From contig NW_015961988.1 in assembly GCF_000497045.1 (NCBI RefSeq), positions 434,001-498,000 on the forward strand: a stretch of DNA of 64,000 bases. Reading direction: 5' to 3'. This document shows, piece after piece, positions 30,600-40,016 of the stretch; the stretch's first letter is position 1; every line of letters starts with the position of its first letter. A model generated the notes under the pieces. That model saw only the letters and a program-made list of their open reading frames with translations. It ran no database searches and was not told where the DNA came from. The position numbers were made by a program, and so were the translations under genes. Source of the DNA: Kalmanozyma brasiliensis GHG001 (taxonomy: Eukaryota; Basidiomycota; Ustilaginomycetes; Ustilaginales).

Positions 30600-33500
30600 A
30601 TGGTCTCGCCAAAGCCTGAATCCTACCACGGAGCGCTCTACCACTTGGCAGCCGCAGCAGAGTCCTCTCCCTCGCCTCAGCACGCACACTACCAGGATCC
30701 GCAACACTATCAAGCATATCACCATCAGCATCACGAGCCGCCCCCTCCGCACCATCACGCCCAGAACCGCCACTACCCTGCCATACCTCCCATGCATCGC
30801 GCGGCGCATTCCCAGGAACAGTATCGATACTCGGACAATGGCTACTCCCCGCTGTCCGCAGCGGGCTCCTCCACTAGTTCGGCGCCCCACCATGCCACCG
30901 CCTCTGCGCCAAGACAACAGCCCATGTCGGGACCATCCACCCATGCTGAGCACCCTTCCTCCGTGAGACCTCCTCCCAAGCACCTCGATGCTCCTCTGAA
31001 GAATGGATCTGCCGCGTCTGCTGCTGCGGCGGCTGCTGCTGAAGCCGCTGCTGCGGCCGCTGCCGCCGAAAAGAAGATCTCTTGCATGGAGTGCCGTCTC
31101 TCCAAGGTGAAATGTTCCGGTGGAGACCTCTGCACCCGATGCAAGCGTCTCGGCAAAGAATGCTACTACAAGAGCCACAAGCGCGGCCGCAAGTCGGACA
31201 GCTCCAAGATTCAGAAGCTCGAACGCACAGTCGATTCTCTAAGCCGCGCGCTCGAGCAATTCTCCCGCAACAAGGGAGCAGGCAGCCCTACGAGCGGACA
31301 CACCCTCTCCAAGTCGGTTTCCGTCGACTCGAAGCGCAACGCTCGGTTGCACGCTCCAGAGGAGAACGACAACTCCTCTCCAGATTCTTTCTGGAAGAGT
31401 GTAGAGGCGTCTCGTGCACCGGCCCCACCATCCAACTCGGCCATGTCGCCGCCGTCCCAGTCGCCTCGCGCTAATGGTTCAGCTACGTACCGCGATCAGA
31501 ACAACGCCGTCCGCAGTCGACCGTCTGATCTGCATCGACAGCGATCCGCCTCATCTTCATGGCAGACGCCCAAAAGCATCGCATCAGCTACGCCCACCTC
31601 GGATGACCCAGACGAGCCCGAAAACCTTGGTTTGCCCACCCTCTCCAATCCTCTCAAGCTGCTCGCCCACGCAAGTGACTCGGCTCGCGACGGCGAACCC
31701 GGCGCCGAAGTCTCTGATCCTTCCTCAGCCTCTGATCCACGAGCTTCCGAGGACAACGCAAGATCGACCTCAGGCGGTCCGGCCAACCATCACTCCGGCA
31801 GCGCCTTCAACGCCGATGGCACAGTCAGCTCTCCGGGCGGTCAAGACCCTTCCTCTTCCGGTCAAAAGGGCGACACCAAGGATCACAATGGGAAAGCCAC
31901 TCTGTTCGGCGTATATCAGGGCCTCAACAAGACCAACACCGTCACACGCTTTGGTCCGGGCCGTGGCAAAGCTTTCTTCGACGTGGGTCTCTTCTCCACC
32001 AAGCCAGACAATCTTCCGCAATTCGACCCTGTCGACCGTGGCTACCTCTCCCTTGCTGAAGCGGAGAGCCTCTACTCTGTCTACATTCAGTACATCAACC
32101 CGACCATCACGCTGCTCGACCCGCACCTGCACACGTTCGACTACGTGCGCTCGTGCTCGTCGCTCCTGCTTAGCTGCACCTGCTGGATCGCAGCTAAGTA
32201 TAAGGTGGAAGGCAGCCAGATTGCAGACGACCTCGAGATGCACATCCGCTCCAACCTGCTGCCCACCATCCTCATGGAAGGCTTCCGGAATGCGGAGATC
32301 CCTCAGGCGCTCATCATCCTCGCCGCTTACCATCCGCAGATGAACACGCTCTCCGAGGACAAGGCCTGGACCTACCTTGGCTTTGCTATCCGGATCGCAT
32401 CCGAGCTCGACATGAACAGCCGCATCGCTGTCCGCCCGCCTAATCGTCAGGACGAAGCTGGCCTCGCGCGACGACTGCGCAACCGAGAGCGAACCTGGCT
32501 CAACTTGTGGCTCTACGAGACCAGCATGAGTCAGCAGATGGGCAGGCGCCCGACATTGGCAAACGACCCGGTGGTCCTGGGCTGCGCACACTGGCATCTG
32601 GACCCCTTTGCCCTCGAACAGGACAAAGCGGTGGTGGCAGTGGTGCAGCTGCGCTTGCTTATGAAACGCAACACGGAGCTGTTTGAGAACTTTGTCGATA
32701 TCTCGACTTCGCCTCTGTCCGCGGAACGCACTGCGAAACACGTCGAGCTCTTCAGACGCATCTGCGCGTCGGATCTCGACGCGTGGCTTGCCACCTGGAC
32801 TGCACCTTCGAACCAACAGCCCAAGCAACCGACGGAATCTCTGCTACCGGACACAGAGACGGGCGGCTACCAAAGCAGCGCGAATCGCGAGGCGGACGGC
32901 AACGGAGAACTGCCGCCCACACATCCACGCACGAATCGCCTCAAGCTGTATTACTGGTACGCACGCCTTGCTCTCGATGCTATCGCGCTCAAATGCAGCC
33001 ATCTCGGCCTCGACGTCCTGCGTCCGGTCTATAGGGACGCCTACGCGTGCTGCATGGCTTACCTCGGTCTCTTTGTCGCCACCATGGTGCCCAACGGGCT
33101 TTTCTGGGGCCACAACTCGGCGGTCGTCACGCCAGCGTACTGCGCCATCTTTGCGCTCAAGATTGTTGGTCTCATCTCGACGACTGCTGGAGCCGCAGGC
33201 GCGTCAGCGTTGACTCAGCGTGCAGAGAAGGTCAAGGAGGAGGATTTAGGAATCGACATTGATGCAGAGTACACGTTCGAGATGGTCGAGAAGCTGGCCA
33301 AGGCGTGCGAGGAAGCGGGCAATGCGACGCCGCACAGAAGAGCCGCTGCTGGAAGTTACGCCTTCTTCCTGTTCACCGTGTTGGCCAAGGCCAAGAGTGC
33401 ATGGAACGCAAAACTTGGGATCAAAGACGGCAACGGCGAGGAGAGTAGGGCCAAGGGCAGAAAGAGGGACCGCGAAGGCAACGACGGGACTGGACGCCAG

Positions 33501-34151
33501 AGCAAGTCGGCAAGGAACGGCAAGTCAGCCAGCAGAGACCGTCAGCAGAAGGAGCGTGTCGATCAGAACGGCGACACGACCCTGTCCGATGCTGCTCCCG
33601 GTAGCGCGAATGCCAATGGCGACCAGGCAGATCAGGGTATTGCTGGTGCCGACGCTTCGGTGGATGGAGACCACCTTACCGACCAGCAGGGTGGAGTCGG
33701 TGGTACCGATTCGGACCACCACTTCCTGCGCCAGCTCATGCAGTTCCAAGCGGGACCTTCTGGTGTTCAAACAGCGATCGTCCACGACGCCTCGAACCAA
33801 GAGCCTCATCACCTCTACGGCTTCCCGCAACAGCACCACTACGCCAACTTTGCCTCGAACCCAATCTCGGCTTCGCACATGGCCCCCATGCCGTTCGATG
33901 CCAACATGTCTACCATGGCCGCCTCCAACGCTGCTTCTGCCGCGTTCGGCGCTGCGACTGGCACCGCCGGCGTGGGCCCCGACGGTGCGACTGGCGAAGA
34001 CGGCACCGGCGCCGCGGCGCAAGGAGTCGTGGACATCGACTGGGATTTCGGAATGCTCGACGGCTTCCTCGGGGAATCGCTGTTCAGCGATATGAGCTTC
34101 ATCTCGGCCAGCGCCACGCCTGCCAACATGAACGGCGTCAACGGTGCATAG
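30600..34151 (+). CDS. Zn2Cys6 fungal transcription factor with fungal_trans middle domain
   Basis: 1183 residues from the ATG at 30600. The binuclear zinc cluster is perfect: C162-x2-C-x6-C-x5-C-x2-C-x6-C188 (starts CMECRLSKVKC). It is followed by a basic linker KSHKRGRKSDSSK and a short heptad-like helix (LERTVDSLSRALEQF), probably for dimerisation. An alanine-rich run with interspersed Glu lies just before the finger, and a His/Pro-rich segment precedes that. The middle region (about 450-760) resembles the fungal-specific transcription factor domain: FFDVGLFSTKPDNLPQFDP, CSSLLLSCTCWIAAKYKVEG, AWTYLGFAIRIASELDMN. The C-terminus is disordered and ends in an acidic/aromatic patch (IDWDFGMLDGFLGESLFSD) that looks like an activation domain. 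The target pathway is unknown. Confidence 0.88.
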   Translation: MVSPKPESYHGALYHLAAAAESSPSPQHAHYQDPQHYQAYHHQHHEPPPPHHHAQNRHYPAIPPMHRAAHSQEQYRYSDNGYSPLSAAGSSTSSAPHHATASAPRQQPMSGPSTHAEHPSSVRPPPKHLDAPLKNGSAASAAAAAAAEAAAAAAAAEKKISCMECRLSKVKCSGGDLCTRCKRLGKECYYKSHKRGRKSDSSKIQKLERTVDSLSRALEQFSRNKGAGSPTSGHTLSKSVSVDSKRNARLHAPEENDNSSPDSFWKSVEASRAPAPPSNSAMSPPSQSPRANGSATYRDQNNAVRSRPSDLHRQRSASSSWQTPKSIASATPTSDDPDEPENLGLPTLSNPLKLLAHASDSARDGEPGAEVSDPSSASDPRASEDNARSTSGGPANHHSGSAFNADGTVSSPGGQDPSSSGQKGDTKDHNGKATLFGVYQGLNKTNTVTRFGPGRGKAFFDVGLFSTKPDNLPQFDPVDRGYLSLAEAESLYSVYIQYINPTITLLDPHLHTFDYVRSCSSLLLSCTCWIAAKYKVEGSQIADDLEMHIRSNLLPTILMEGFRNAEIPQALIILAAYHPQMNTLSEDKAWTYLGFAIRIASELDMNSRIAVRPPNRQDEAGLARRLRNRERTWLNLWLYETSMSQQMGRRPTLANDPVVLGCAHWHLDPFALEQDKAVVAVVQLRLLMKRNTELFENFVDISTSPLSAERTAKHVELFRRICASDLDAWLATWTAPSNQQPKQPTESLLPDTETGGYQSSANREADGNGELPPTHPRTNRLKLYYWYARLALDAIALKCSHLGLDVLRPVYRDAYACCMAYLGLFVATMVPNGLFWGHNSAVVTPAYCAIFALKIVGLISTTAGAAGASALTQRAEKVKEEDLGIDIDAEYTFEMVEKLAKACEEAGNATPHRRAAAGSYAFFLFTVLAKAKSAWNAKLGIKDGNGEESRAKGRKRDREGNDGTGRQSKSARNGKSASRDRQQKERVDQNGDTTLSDAAPGSANANGDQADQGIAGADASVDGDHLTDQQGGVGGTDSDHHFLRQLMQFQAGPSGVQTAIVHDASNQEPHHLYGFPQQHHYANFASNPISASHMAPMPFDANMSTMAASNAASAAFGAATGTAGVGPDGATGEDGTGAAAQGVVDIDWDFGMLDGFLGESLFSDMSFISASATPANMNGVNGA

Positions 34152-34250
34152 ATTCCCGCGCGATTTGATGTTGGCGAAGAAGGAGTTGCATTGCTGTGGA
34201 ACTGCTGAATTCGCACCTGTTCCCCTGACCACATCGACTGTGTGTGAATG

Positions 34251-35444
34251 CTACCATACGACCCTGAACACCGCCATGATGACATTCGCCACCAGCCCCA
34301 TCACAATGGAAACCTGCATAGCGCTGCTCCATACACCCTGCCCCTGCTCGACCCTCTCTTGCTCCCACTGCTGCTCGTCATCCCCTTCGCCCTCCTCACC
34401 TGCGTCCAACCCGCCTAGCGAACTCGGATTGGCCTTGTCCCGAAACGCGAAAAGCGGCGCTAGCGGTGGGGCGAAGAACCCCACCATCAGCCCCTGCAGC
34501 AGGGTCGTGTACACACCTGACCCCTCCGCTGGTTCCGACGAAGGAGCGTGGAAGCCGTCCATCCACGACTCTTCCAGCTCGAGCAGGTGGGCGTCGTGCT
34601 CGTCGGCACGCAGCGCGTCGTACTCGGGCAACGTCTGGGTGGATCGAAATTGCGATCGGATCGAGGCGATTTCCGACGGGGAGAGCCCGGCTTCCAGGAG
34701 ACGGTTGAAGCCTCGATTGCGCGCACTTTCGGTCGGGTCGTCGGACGGGCTGGAGGTGTCGATCAGCGGTGTGGTCGTGGGGGCACCGACGGAGCACTGG
34801 ATGTACACCACCGGCGCGGTGCGTAGGATGACCGTGACGAGAGTCGAGTAGTACACCGGCTCCCTCGCTTTTCCTTTCCCCGCACCGCTCTTCGTTGCTT
34901 CACCGTCGCCGGTGGGGTGCGAGAGAGTGGTGAGATACTCTACGAACTCCCGTATCGTCATTGTCCTCCTCTCCACCCCCTCCACCTCCTCATCCTCGAG
35001 GTCCTGCCCCTCGAGCGCAACAGATTGGGTCCTGCGCCGCTCGACCTCGTCCAGCCAGCCAACCACCCGCACTCCATCCTTTAGGACTCTTCCGGAATGA
35101 ATCAGCCTCACCCGTCGGCCGCGCACACTTTCCATCCACTCGCCTAGGCGAGCCGTGAGACTGCGCACCGTCTCGTCGCCCACCAGGCCGGCGGCGGTGA
35201 GTGAGTCGCACACCTCCTCTGCGAGCTGCACGTCGTCCGATGGTGAGGTCTCCGCATCGTAGTCGAATAGAGTCGAGTTGGGGCTCGGGCGGAGGGAGAC
35301 GAGCGAGTGGAGGTGCAGCTGAACGTCGGGGATGTCGGTCTCGGTGAAACGGATCGTAGTGGGGCGGATGCGAACGTGCGCCTGCAGCGAGGGCGAGGAT
35401 GGGCCTTCGCCGCGGTCCAACTGGACGTCGAAGGCGGATGACAT
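34251..35444 (-). CDS. DSC3: DSC E3 ubiquitin ligase complex subunit 3-like protein
   Basis: 397 residues from the ATG at 35442-35444. An N-terminal ubiquitin-like fold is suggested by VRGRRVRLIHSGRVLKDGVRV, and the C-terminal half carries the DUF2407-type block RNRGFNRLLEAGLSPSEIASIRSQF with EESWMDGFH. Two hydrophobic segments follow (VYTTLLQGLMVGFFAPPLAPLFAF and the extreme C-terminus VSIVMGLVANVIMAVFRVV), giving a membrane-anchored protein. In fission yeast the Golgi Dsc complex ubiquitinates the SREBP precursor for sterol/hypoxia signalling; the same complex type works in membrane protein quality control. Annotation as Dsc3 rests on these two domains. A TATA-like element and a palindromic element lie upstream (separate entries). 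Confidence 0.82.
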   Translation of the reverse strand: MSSAFDVQLDRGEGPSSPSLQAHVRIRPTTIRFTETDIPDVQLHLHSLVSLRPSPNSTLFDYDAETSPSDDVQLAEEVCDSLTAAGLVGDETVRSLTARLGEWMESVRGRRVRLIHSGRVLKDGVRVVGWLDEVERRRTQSVALEGQDLEDEEVEGVERRTMTIREFVEYLTTLSHPTGDGEATKSGAGKGKAREPVYYSTLVTVILRTAPVVYIQCSVGAPTTTPLIDTSSPSDDPTESARNRGFNRLLEAGLSPSEIASIRSQFRSTQTLPEYDALRADEHDAHLLELEESWMDGFHAPSSEPAEGSGVYTTLLQGLMVGFFAPPLAPLFAFRDKANPSSLGGLDAGEEGEGDDEQQWEQERVEQGQGVWSSAMQVSIVMGLVANVIMAVFRVVW

Positions 35445-35544
35445 GGTGGTGCTCCTCCCCGCGTTGGTGTGCAAGGTGTGATGGTGAGCGGGAAGGATGA
35501 AGGGTGATTTTGGGAAATGCGCGTTGTTGGACGTGGATCGTGCG

Positions 35545-35553
35545 TTTTATATA
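35545..35553 (-). promoter_or_regulatory. TATA-like element upstream of DSC3
   Basis: Reads TATATAAAA on the minus strand, about 100 bp upstream of the DSC3 ATG, a usual distance for a fungal TATA box. Confidence 0.5.
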
Positions 35554-35585
35554 TTTTGTGCGTCAACGACGCTGGGCGCAGCACT

Positions 35586-35635
35586 CACACCATACGTGCG
35601 TCAATCGTGACGCCGGTGGTGACGCACATGGTGTG
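35586..35635. repeat. Imperfect inverted repeat with TGACGCA-type half-sites
   Basis: The left arm CACACCAT-AC-GTGCGTCA (35586-35603) is the reverse complement of the right arm TGACGCACATGGTGTG (35620-35635) except for a 2-nt insertion. The 16-nt spacer itself contains another TGACGC. It could be a paired binding site for a dimeric regulator or a hairpin. Confidence 0.75.
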
Positions 35636-35839
35636 CGCCATTCCCGCTCCAGGTGAGGACGTGGCTCCGTGAAAGGCCTGAATTGGAGTTGGTCCGTCCG
35701 CGCATTCATGTGTCATCATCGCAAACCGTTCGTGCTCGTTTCAGTCTGAGCTCCGACACACATCACCATCACTTGTCACCATCACGTAGCACCATCGCAT
35801 ATCATCAACCAATCCACATCGCCATCGCGCTCAAAAACC

Positions 35840-36070
35840 ATGGCCGGAAAACCCAAAGTCTGTCGCTGCTGGACGTGCGCGCAGGAGCCCAAAGGGTATC
35901 TCGTAGTGCCCTACCGAAGGTGGCGCTACCATAACAAAGAGAGGAGGTCTCCAGAGTACTGGCTCGAAAGGTACGGAAAGCTGCCTGGTCCGTCTTCTAG
36001 TGCCCCTGCGTCCGCTCAGCCCGCCTCGTCCTCAAAGCCCGCCTCGTCCTCACAGCCCAACAAAAGTTGA
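35840..36070 (+). CDS. Small 76-residue protein with C-x-C-x2-C...H motif, function unknown
   Basis: The ATG at 35840 has a strong context (AAAACCATGG). The product starts MAGKPKVCRCWTCAQEPKGY and contains Cys8-x-Cys10-x2-Cys13, Gly19 and a His near 31 (WRYHNKE), then a low-complexity Ser/Pro/Ala/Lys tail. The Cys/Gly/Trp/His spacing reminds me of a short zinc-knuckle-like N-terminal motif preceding transposase regions in many basidiomycete elements, but no transposase follows here. It is either a small free-standing gene or a leftover of such an element. Nothing indicates its function. The neighbour downstream is a fragmentary gene. Confidence 0.5.
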   Translation: MAGKPKVCRCWTCAQEPKGYLVVPYRRWRYHNKERRSPEYWLERYGKLPGPSSSAPASAQPASSSKPASSSQPNKS

Positions 36071-36210
36071 CAGGCTTCACGCTTCGCCACCGCGGTTGAG
36101 AGGAGATCCTATGACATTGGCGGAACAGAGAACAACCCCAGGCGACGTTGGTTAGGGAAGGCCTCACTCCACCGTGTGACGTGCAGCTGTGCATTCCAGT
36201 GGCAAGCAGC

Positions 36211-36708
36211 TCAAGCAAAAGTGCTGCAATCGGCCAGCGACGACGGCGAGACCCATTGACTGTAATCACCCACAAACATCCTGTCAATCCACTTATCCCC
36301 CGTCCTCTTCCATATCGAGAGTGAAACTTACGTAGCAGCAGTGTACTCATACCCCACATCGTAGTTGGTACTGGCGCTGACGAGCGGGGTGAAAACCTGC
36401 ACGTTGCCACTGACATACCCCGGGTTGGCATTGGGGTAGTTGTAGAAGAGCGTGATGGTGTTGCATCCGGCGCCGGGGGTGGTATAGTAGAGCTGGTTGA
36501 GGATGCTTCGGAAGGTCGTGGCTGGGATGGGACTGTTGGAGGAGCGGGAAAAGGTGGTTTGGAAGAGCGGGTTGACCAGGCCAGGACCGTCGATCTACGT
36601 TCCGTTCCACACAAGATGTCAGCGTCGAGCAGGATCGAGCGAGAGACGACGGGGACCTATCGTATTGACCACGCCCTGTGCGACGGTAAAGCTCAAAGAT
36701 CCACCCAT
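36211..36708 (-). CDS. Possible 3' half of a secreted-type protein gene, 5' end not found
   Basis: Three minus-strand segments join in phase. They are 36708-36670 (MGGSLSFTVAQGV), 36594-36332 (IDGPGLVNPLFQTTFSRS to NYDVGYEYTAAT) and 36259-36211 (QWVSPSSLADCSTFA, stop). Intron 36260-36331 is canonical (GTAAGT...TTACAG, 72 nt). Intron 36595-36669 (75 nt) has a good CTGAC branch and TAG acceptor but a weak donor (GTCAAT). The composition (Tyr, Asn, Thr, Ser, two Cys) is that of an extracellular protein, yet no signal peptide or longer 5' exon is visible before JJJ1's stop 200 bp away. A TGA precedes the first ATG in frame. It may be a truncated relic. The family is not recognised. Confidence 0.45.
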
Positions 36709-36912
36709 CGACTTGTACGCCTGTCATAACCCTGGCCACGCGTGCTGGCCTTTCAAGTTGCCACATGGCTCTTCAGGATCATGCGGACGGATGTATCGTC
36801 GTGCTTTCTCGCGTGACCGCGAAACTAGTCACGGAGTGTCTCTATTGGGTGGACCCCTTGACACAGGAGTCTGGGGGTGGACTCGTGAGCGCGTGGATGC
36901 ATACAGGCGCCT

Positions 36913-39684
36913 CTACCTTCGTTTCCCCTTCTTCCCAGATCCATTCTGCTCTCCCGCCAACGCATGCCCAGTCTCACGAATATGGTTGAAGAGCTTGCTC
37001 CTGCTCTCAAAGCCTGCCTTGCACACGTTGCACCACTCCTTGCTCTTACCCGTCGGCTTGCCCTTTCCGCCCTTCTTCCCTCCCCTCCCATCTTCCTCGT
37101 CATCAAAGTCGTCCTGTATCGCCTTCTTCGCGTCCGTCTTCCCTGCGTCCTGCTTTGCTTCTTGCGCAATGAGCAGGGCTGGATCCACCTTCTGTTCCTG
37201 CAACAGCAGCAGTCGTTTCTCCAGACTGAACAAATGATGATCGACCGACTGGGGTGCCAGCTCGCGCACGGCCTTTGCCAGATTCAGCAGATACTCCGGA
37301 TTCGGCCCGGACGGTCCTTCGCACGTATAAATGCGTTGCGCCAGCGCATCCAACGACTGCGGCCCCACAAACGCCGGATTCGACGGCAACCCCACATACA
37401 CCAGCGCGTTCTTCAACACCACCTTCTCCTCCCCTTCGTCAGAGGTGTAGAGAGGGACATGCATCGGACTGTACCCGTTCTTCTCGCGATAGTCGAGGTA
37501 TTTTCGTACGACAGCGGCGTGCGACGGGTCGATGGTGAAGGATACGCCCCACACAATGTCGCCTTCGGGTGACTTGGGCTCGTCGACCTTGGCGGATCGA
37601 CGCAAAGGGTGCCAGTCGGACGCTTTGACGAGCGTCACGACGCGTCCGGGACGATCGCGCGTGCCACGATGATCGACAGAGTGCTGCGCGAAGCGTCGGA
37701 CGAAGCCTTTGATGTAGCAAGGGGTCGCAGCTATGACGTAGGGTGGAGGCTTGAAGATCAGACTGCCGTAGCCAAAGATGTCGAATGACCCGGGTGGACG
37801 TGAGAGTGGCGGAAGAGGTGGCGGGATCGTAGAGGAGAATGCTAAGGCTGGGATGTAAGGGTCTTCCAGACCTGCCCACGGGTCGTCGTTGGCGTCGGCA
37901 GAGGTCGCCTTCTTCGGTACATGCGCACCGCGGTTCGTCTTTGTGGTGGCATCGTCTGTCGCAGACGGGGCAGACGGCTTCGGTGGCGCGCTCTCCTCGT
38001 CTCCAGCTCCTACTTCGTCGCAGACATCGGTTCCGGCGTCGCTGCCGGACGCGCCTTCGTCGTCAATCACGTGGACAGATGGAGTCGGTCCATCTTCGTC
38101 TACGCTCTTCGAGGTCTCGGCACTTTGGACCGTCTCGGTCTTCGCCTTCGGCTTGGCCTGTCTACGGTTCAAGTCCTGCACCACGAATCCATCCTCGTCT
38201 AGAGTACGTCCAGCCACCTCTTCCATCTGTCTGCGTTTCTTAGCTTGCTTCTTCTGCTTCTTGCTCTTGCCTCCAGATTCCTCGGCGGCAAAGCTGGGTA
38301 TCGAAAAGCCGGCCGAGACGTTGCCATTGGTTGCCTTTTGCGTCTTGCCACCATCCAGGTTCATATCCGCCAATGACGCATCGATGGCGATGTCTTCGGC
38401 GTCGAGCCCGAGACCGAGCTCGTCCTCTTCGTCCTGCATCTCTCGTTGGAGCTTTTGGACGGCTTTCTTGTGCTTTGCGCTGCGTTCGTGGTTGCGGAAG
38501 GCGGCTTCGGACTGGAAGTACTTGTCGCATGCGACGCAGTCCCAGCCAGAAATAGAGGGGTCGTCGAGCGGATCGAGGGCCTCACTCGAGCCTGCCAGCT
38601 CAGCGTCGTCGTCTTCGTCGTCACTGCCCTGCTCTGTCTCTTCATCCTCGTCCTCTTCTTCGTCTTCCTCGTCAGAGAATCGATAGTCGGGCTGCTGCCA
38701 GCTCTGGGCCTGGTACGACTGTGCACGTGCTTCTCGCTCGAGCCTGATCTTCTCGGCTTCTGCCTTTCTCCTTGCCAGCTCAGCCGTCGATCCCGGTCCC
38801 GTCGCATTGAGTTCGCTCTGGAACTTCTTGTACCTTGGATCTCGCTTGCGGACGAAGGCGGCAAGCTGGCGGACAGCGTCATTGAACTCTCGCCTCGCTG
38901 CATCTCGTGCACGCTTGTTCTCCTTCTCCATCAGACGCTTCACCCGTCGATCCGGTGCATCGCGAAGATCATACTTGTCGAACCAGCCGAAGCTCTTGCG
39001 CGATTGAAAGTTCATAAAGACGCTGTAGAAGTCCTTGGCGGGTGTCTGGTGAACGGCTGCTTCCTGGCCTTTGGCGTTGGAATAAGGCGTGTGACTGTAG
39101 CCAAACGACGGGAACGAGTCGGATGATGGTATTGTGCTCTCCTTCTCTTCTCCAGGGTATGGTGCCGCAATGCGCTCTTCTTGCGCAAGACGTTCGAACA
39201 GCCGTCGGTAGGTAGCGTAGAAGCCGTTGTCGCCGTCGCTGAGGTCCTTGGCCAAGCTGGGATCGAAGAATCGGAGCAGCGCCTTTGCCGTCAACCCTCG
39301 CGAGGAGCTTGTCGGCTGCGGTGCCTCTGCAGCCCCAGAGCGGAACGCTTCGAACACCTCCTCATCGTCCAGATCAGGTCCCTCGCCGTTGAGCAGGCGC
39401 TCTCGATTCTGATCGTACCATGCCCGCTCTGTGTCGTCCGAGAGAATCTCGTACGCCTCTTGCAGCTTGTGGAAGATCTTATTCGCCTGTTCTACGTTGT
39501 CTGGGTTCTTGTCTGGGTGGTGCTTGAGGGCGAGCTTGCGGTACGCTTTGCGAATTTCGTCGGATGTGGCAGTCTGTTCGACCTTGAGAAGGTCGTAGTA
39601 GTCGACGAAGGCAGGTTCTCCAGCCGCGTCGCTGGCGGTGCCTCCGGCCGCACCCGCCTTGTGCGACGACTGGGAGGCACCCAT
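36913..39684 (-). CDS. JJJ1: JJJ1-type J-protein with an in-frame internal ChaC (gamma-glutamylcyclotransferase) domain
   Basis: 923 residues in one open frame. The J domain lies at about 28-95 with HPD at 56-58. The charged, DnaJC21-like middle region follows. Zinc finger 1 is at 383-405 (C-x2-C-x12-H-x5-H, starts CVACDKYF), and a second finger of identical spacing at 885-907 ([17 protein letters not shown]). This is the layout of cytosolic Jjj1, which recruits Ssa/Hsp70 to recycle Arx1 from late pre-60S particles. Between the fingers, residues about 634-825 (37210-37785) form a full ChaC domain: substrate loop [31 protein letters not shown] and the catalytic Glu734 in [11 protein letters not shown]. 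That domain degrades glutathione in known relatives. No credible splice sites flank it. Confidence 0.9.
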   Translation of the reverse strand: MGASQSSHKAGAAGGTASDAAGEPAFVDYYDLLKVEQTATSDEIRKAYRKLALKHHPDKNPDNVEQANKIFHKLQEAYEILSDDTERAWYDQNRERLLNGEGPDLDDEEVFEAFRSGAAEAPQPTSSSRGLTAKALLRFFDPSLAKDLSDGDNGFYATYRRLFERLAQEERIAAPYPGEEKESTIPSSDSFPSFGYSHTPYSNAKGQEAAVHQTPAKDFYSVFMNFQSRKSFGWFDKYDLRDAPDRRVKRLMEKENKRARDAARREFNDAVRQLAAFVRKRDPRYKKFQSELNATGPGSTAELARRKAEAEKIRLEREARAQSYQAQSWQQPDYRFSDEEDEEEDEDEETEQGSDDEDDDAELAGSSEALDPLDDPSISGWDCVACDKYFQSEAAFRNHERSAKHKKAVQKLQREMQDEEDELGLGLDAEDIAIDASLADMNLDGGKTQKATNGNVSAGFSIPSFAAEESGGKSKKQKKQAKKRRQMEEVAGRTLDEDGFVVQDLNRRQAKPKAKTETVQSAETSKSVDEDGPTPSVHVIDDEGASGSDAGTDVCDEVGAGDEESAPPKPSAPSATDDATTKTNRGAHVPKKATSADANDDPWAGLEDPYIPALAFSSTIPPPLPPLSRPPGSFDIFGYGSLIFKPPPYVIAATPCYIKGFVRRFAQHSVDHRGTRDRPGRVVTLVKASDWHPLRRSAKVDEPKSPEGDIVWGVSFTIDPSHAAVVRKYLDYREKNGYSPMHVPLYTSDEGEEKVVLKNALVYVGLPSNPAFVGPQSLDALAQRIYTCEGPSGPNPEYLLNLAKAVRELAPQSVDHHLFSLEKRLLLLQEQKVDPALLIAQEAKQDAGKTDAKKAIQDDFDDEEDGRGGKKGGKGKPTGKSKEWCNVCKAGFESRSKLFNHIRETGHALAGEQNGSGKKGKRR

Positions 39685-40016
39685 TGTTTGGAATGCAGCC
39701 GCAGTGAGGGTGGGGCTGTGATGTCAGGGAGATTGCCTGGGAGGTGTCAGAGTACGGTGCGCAGTCGTGTGCATGAAGCTCAGATGACGTTCCAAAATTC
39801 TTGAGCCAGAGTCGGAAGTCGGGGATCAGCTGCGAGCGCCTTCTTCAGACGACACTCTTTCCCATCCTCGATCCTTCTTCCACCCTTCACGACATCCTTC
39901 ACAGCGACCAGATCCTCACGCCAACGTCACCCTATCGACTCGATACGTACACGTCGACTCATTACATTCGAGCTTCCCGCAGATATTGGCTCGACTGCCG
40001 AGAAAGTCTTGCAAGA
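39685..40016. promoter_or_regulatory. Divergent promoter JJJ1 / LUC7
   Basis: 332 bp between divergent starts. LUC7's frame is open upstream of its ATG without another ATG. No gene. Confidence 0.5.

Larger units (their letters stand above)
35445..35839. promoter_or_regulatory. Divergent promoter DSC3 / 76-residue protein
   Basis: 395 bp. It contains a TATA-like element for DSC3, an imperfect inverted repeat and four TGACGC/GCGTCA motifs within about 70 bp. Confidence 0.6.

Noticed and set aside
36497..36600. Treating the 36.2-36.7 kb open frames of 205 and 139 codons as genes
   Set aside because: They are the two other minus-strand frames of the same exon; only the IDGPGLVNP frame is protein-like and splices coherently.
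36497..37237. 246-codon plus-strand frame across the JJJ1 3' end
   Set aside because: Covers the second zinc finger of JJJ1 in antisense and the exons of the secreted-type gene; both minus-strand readings are better supported.
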